A stretch of 6,480 nucleotides of DNA from an uncultured Polyangiaceae bacterium (GTDB lineage: Bacteria > Myxococcota_A > Polyangia > Polyangiales > Houyiibacteriaceae): positions 1-6,480 of the forward strand of contig CAMYJN010000146.1 of assembly GCA_947258625.1 (NCBI GenBank). Reading direction: 5' to 3'. Every line of letters begins with the position of its first letter. Within the stretch, counting starts at the first letter, position 1. Positions 5,607-6,480 of this stretch are shown piece by piece. The notes beneath the pieces are model-generated. The model searched no databases, was not told the origin of the DNA, and was given only the letters and a program-made list of their open reading frames with translations. A program made the translations under genes and the position numbers.

Positions 5607-6480
5607 ATGGCGTCTGAGGGGAAGAACTTAATCGGCGTCGACATCGGTTCGAGCGCGATTAAAGTCTGTGAAATCAAAGAGGGGCGACGGGGAGCTCGAA
5701 CCATCACCAGGTTCGGTTATCACCCTCTTCCTGCCGAAACCATCGTTGATGGTCACATCATCAACTCGAGCGCCGTTGTGGAGGGGCTCGAGAAGCTGTT
5801 CGCTGGCACCAAGCGGCGAAATGTCGCGCTTCGCGCCAGCGGCCACAGTGTGATCATCAAGAAGATCTCGATGCCTCTGATGACTGCGGCTGAGCTCCAC
5901 GAGCAGATCAATTGGGAAGCCGAGCAACACATCCCGTTTGACCTCGAGGAGGTGCACGTGGACTACGAAGTGCTCCACGAGCGCGCCGATCACGGCCAAA
6001 TGGACGTCTTGCTCGTCGCGGCAAAGAAGGAAGAAATCACCGATCTCACGAACCTGGCCATGGAAGCTCGACTTCGTCCCATGGTCGTAGACCTGGACGC
6101 GTTCACCATCCAAAACGTCTTCGAAGCAGGCTATGGCGGCGCATCGGAGGACGAAACGACGGTGCTGGTGCACTGCGGGGCGTCGACGACGACGGTGAAC
6201 ATCCTCGCGGACGCCACGACCGCATTCACGCGAGACATCGCCAACGGTGGGAACTCGATCACCGAAGAAATTCAGCGGCAGCTCGGCATCGGTCGTGACG
6301 AAGCCGAGTCGTACAAGTGCGGCGGGGAGGGGCGTGGAATCGTTCCGCGCGAGGTCCCCGAGATCGTCAATCAGGCGGTTGAGCAGCTCGCTGGCGAGAT
6401 ACAGCGTTCCCTCGATTTCTACCTGGCAACCAGCGGTGACCGCGAGCTGAGCCGAATCTGCTTGTCGGGCGGTACGGCGA
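5607..6480 (+). CDS. pilM: Type IV pilus assembly protein PilM (3' end cut by window)
   Basis: PilM is a cytoplasmic actin/FtsA-like ATPase that binds the N-terminal tail of PilN and links the PilNOP alignment complex to the pilus motor. The visible 291 residues are most of a protein usually about 350 long. Motifs are the phosphate-1 loop IGVDIGSSAIKV (9-20), the PilM signature HIPFDLEEVHVDY (108-120), AAKKEEI (138-144), the phosphate-2 loop VHCGASTTTVNIL (188-200), FTRDIANGGNSITEEI (207-222) and LSGGTA (286-291) at the window edge. The phosphate-2 position that is usually Asp or Asn (as in VDIGA) is His189 here, with Cys190 next to it. ATG 5607 is used because GAGGAGGAG (5586-5594) lies 12 bases upstream; the GTG at 5599 is out of frame. 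The gene is co-transcribed with the Xre gene, and pilN, pilO, pilP and pilQ are expected beyond the edge. Confidence 0.96.
   Translation, partial: MASEGKNLIGVDIGSSAIKVCEIKEGRRGARTITRFGYHPLPAETIVDGHIINSSAVVEGLEKLFAGTKRRNVALRASGHSVIIKKISMPLMTAAELHEQINWEAEQHIPFDLEEVHVDYEVLHERADHGQMDVLLVAAKKEEITDLTNLAMEARLRPMVVDLDAFTIQNVFEAGYGGASEDETTVLVHCGASTTTVNILADATTAFTRDIANGGNSITEEIQRQLGIGRDEAESYKCGGEGRGIVPREVPEIVNQAVEQLAGEIQRSLDFYLATSGDRELSRICLSGGTA

Noticed and set aside
5628..6173. Minus-strand frame of 181 codons
   Set aside because: Antisense to pilM, which has unmistakable family motifs through the same region.

Overview
The window is high-GC DNA, roughly 60 percent GC by eye, with tightly packed bacterial genes. 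It looks like a deltaproteobacterium in the broad sense, most plausibly Myxococcota. The reasons are the base composition, a large TPR-GAF-AAA+-Fis sigma54 activator with no receiver domain, a TPR-type lipoprotein, and a small Xre-type regulator directly in front of pilM. The lineage is inference; no rRNA or species marker is present.

Layout. Positions 1-1325 (minus strand) carry rsmA (16S rRNA dimethyladenosine transferase), followed 33 bp downstream by the N-terminal part of a TPR lipoprotein that runs off the left edge. A divergent intergenic region (1326-1468) holds candidate promoters for both directions, including a sigma54-like -24/-12 element. Positions 1469-4017 (plus) carry a 57-residue uncharacterised protein and, 20 bp later, the 784-residue sigma54 activator. 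The activator meets a minus-strand gene (4020-4952) tail to tail with only 2 bp between stop codons. That gene encodes a secreted protein with two LysM repeats and a DUF882/M15-type peptidase domain.

Positions 4953-5243 are the most structured non-coding stretch. They contain a possible 48-residue minus-strand ORF and an unusually AT-rich cluster of nested palindromes and repeats, which looks like an operator region. Plus-strand genes then follow: a 117-residue Xre-type HTH protein (5244-5597) and, 9 bp later, pilM (5607 to the right edge), normally the first gene of the type IV pilus alignment operon pilMNOPQ.

Working together (inference): the right end looks like the start of a type IV pilus operon whose transcription may be controlled through the palindrome cluster, possibly by the Xre protein. 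The peptidoglycan-binding hydrolase lies divergently across the same control region, so cell-wall remodelling and pilus assembly could be coordinated. The sigma54 activator appears to sense a small molecule or partner protein through GAF/TPR domains rather than by phosphorylation. Its operon may itself have a sigma54-type promoter. No CRISPR array, tRNA, rRNA, transposon or defence system was found. The less ordinary items are the 57-residue protein, the receiver-less activator with its possible sigma54 promoter, and the palindrome cluster.
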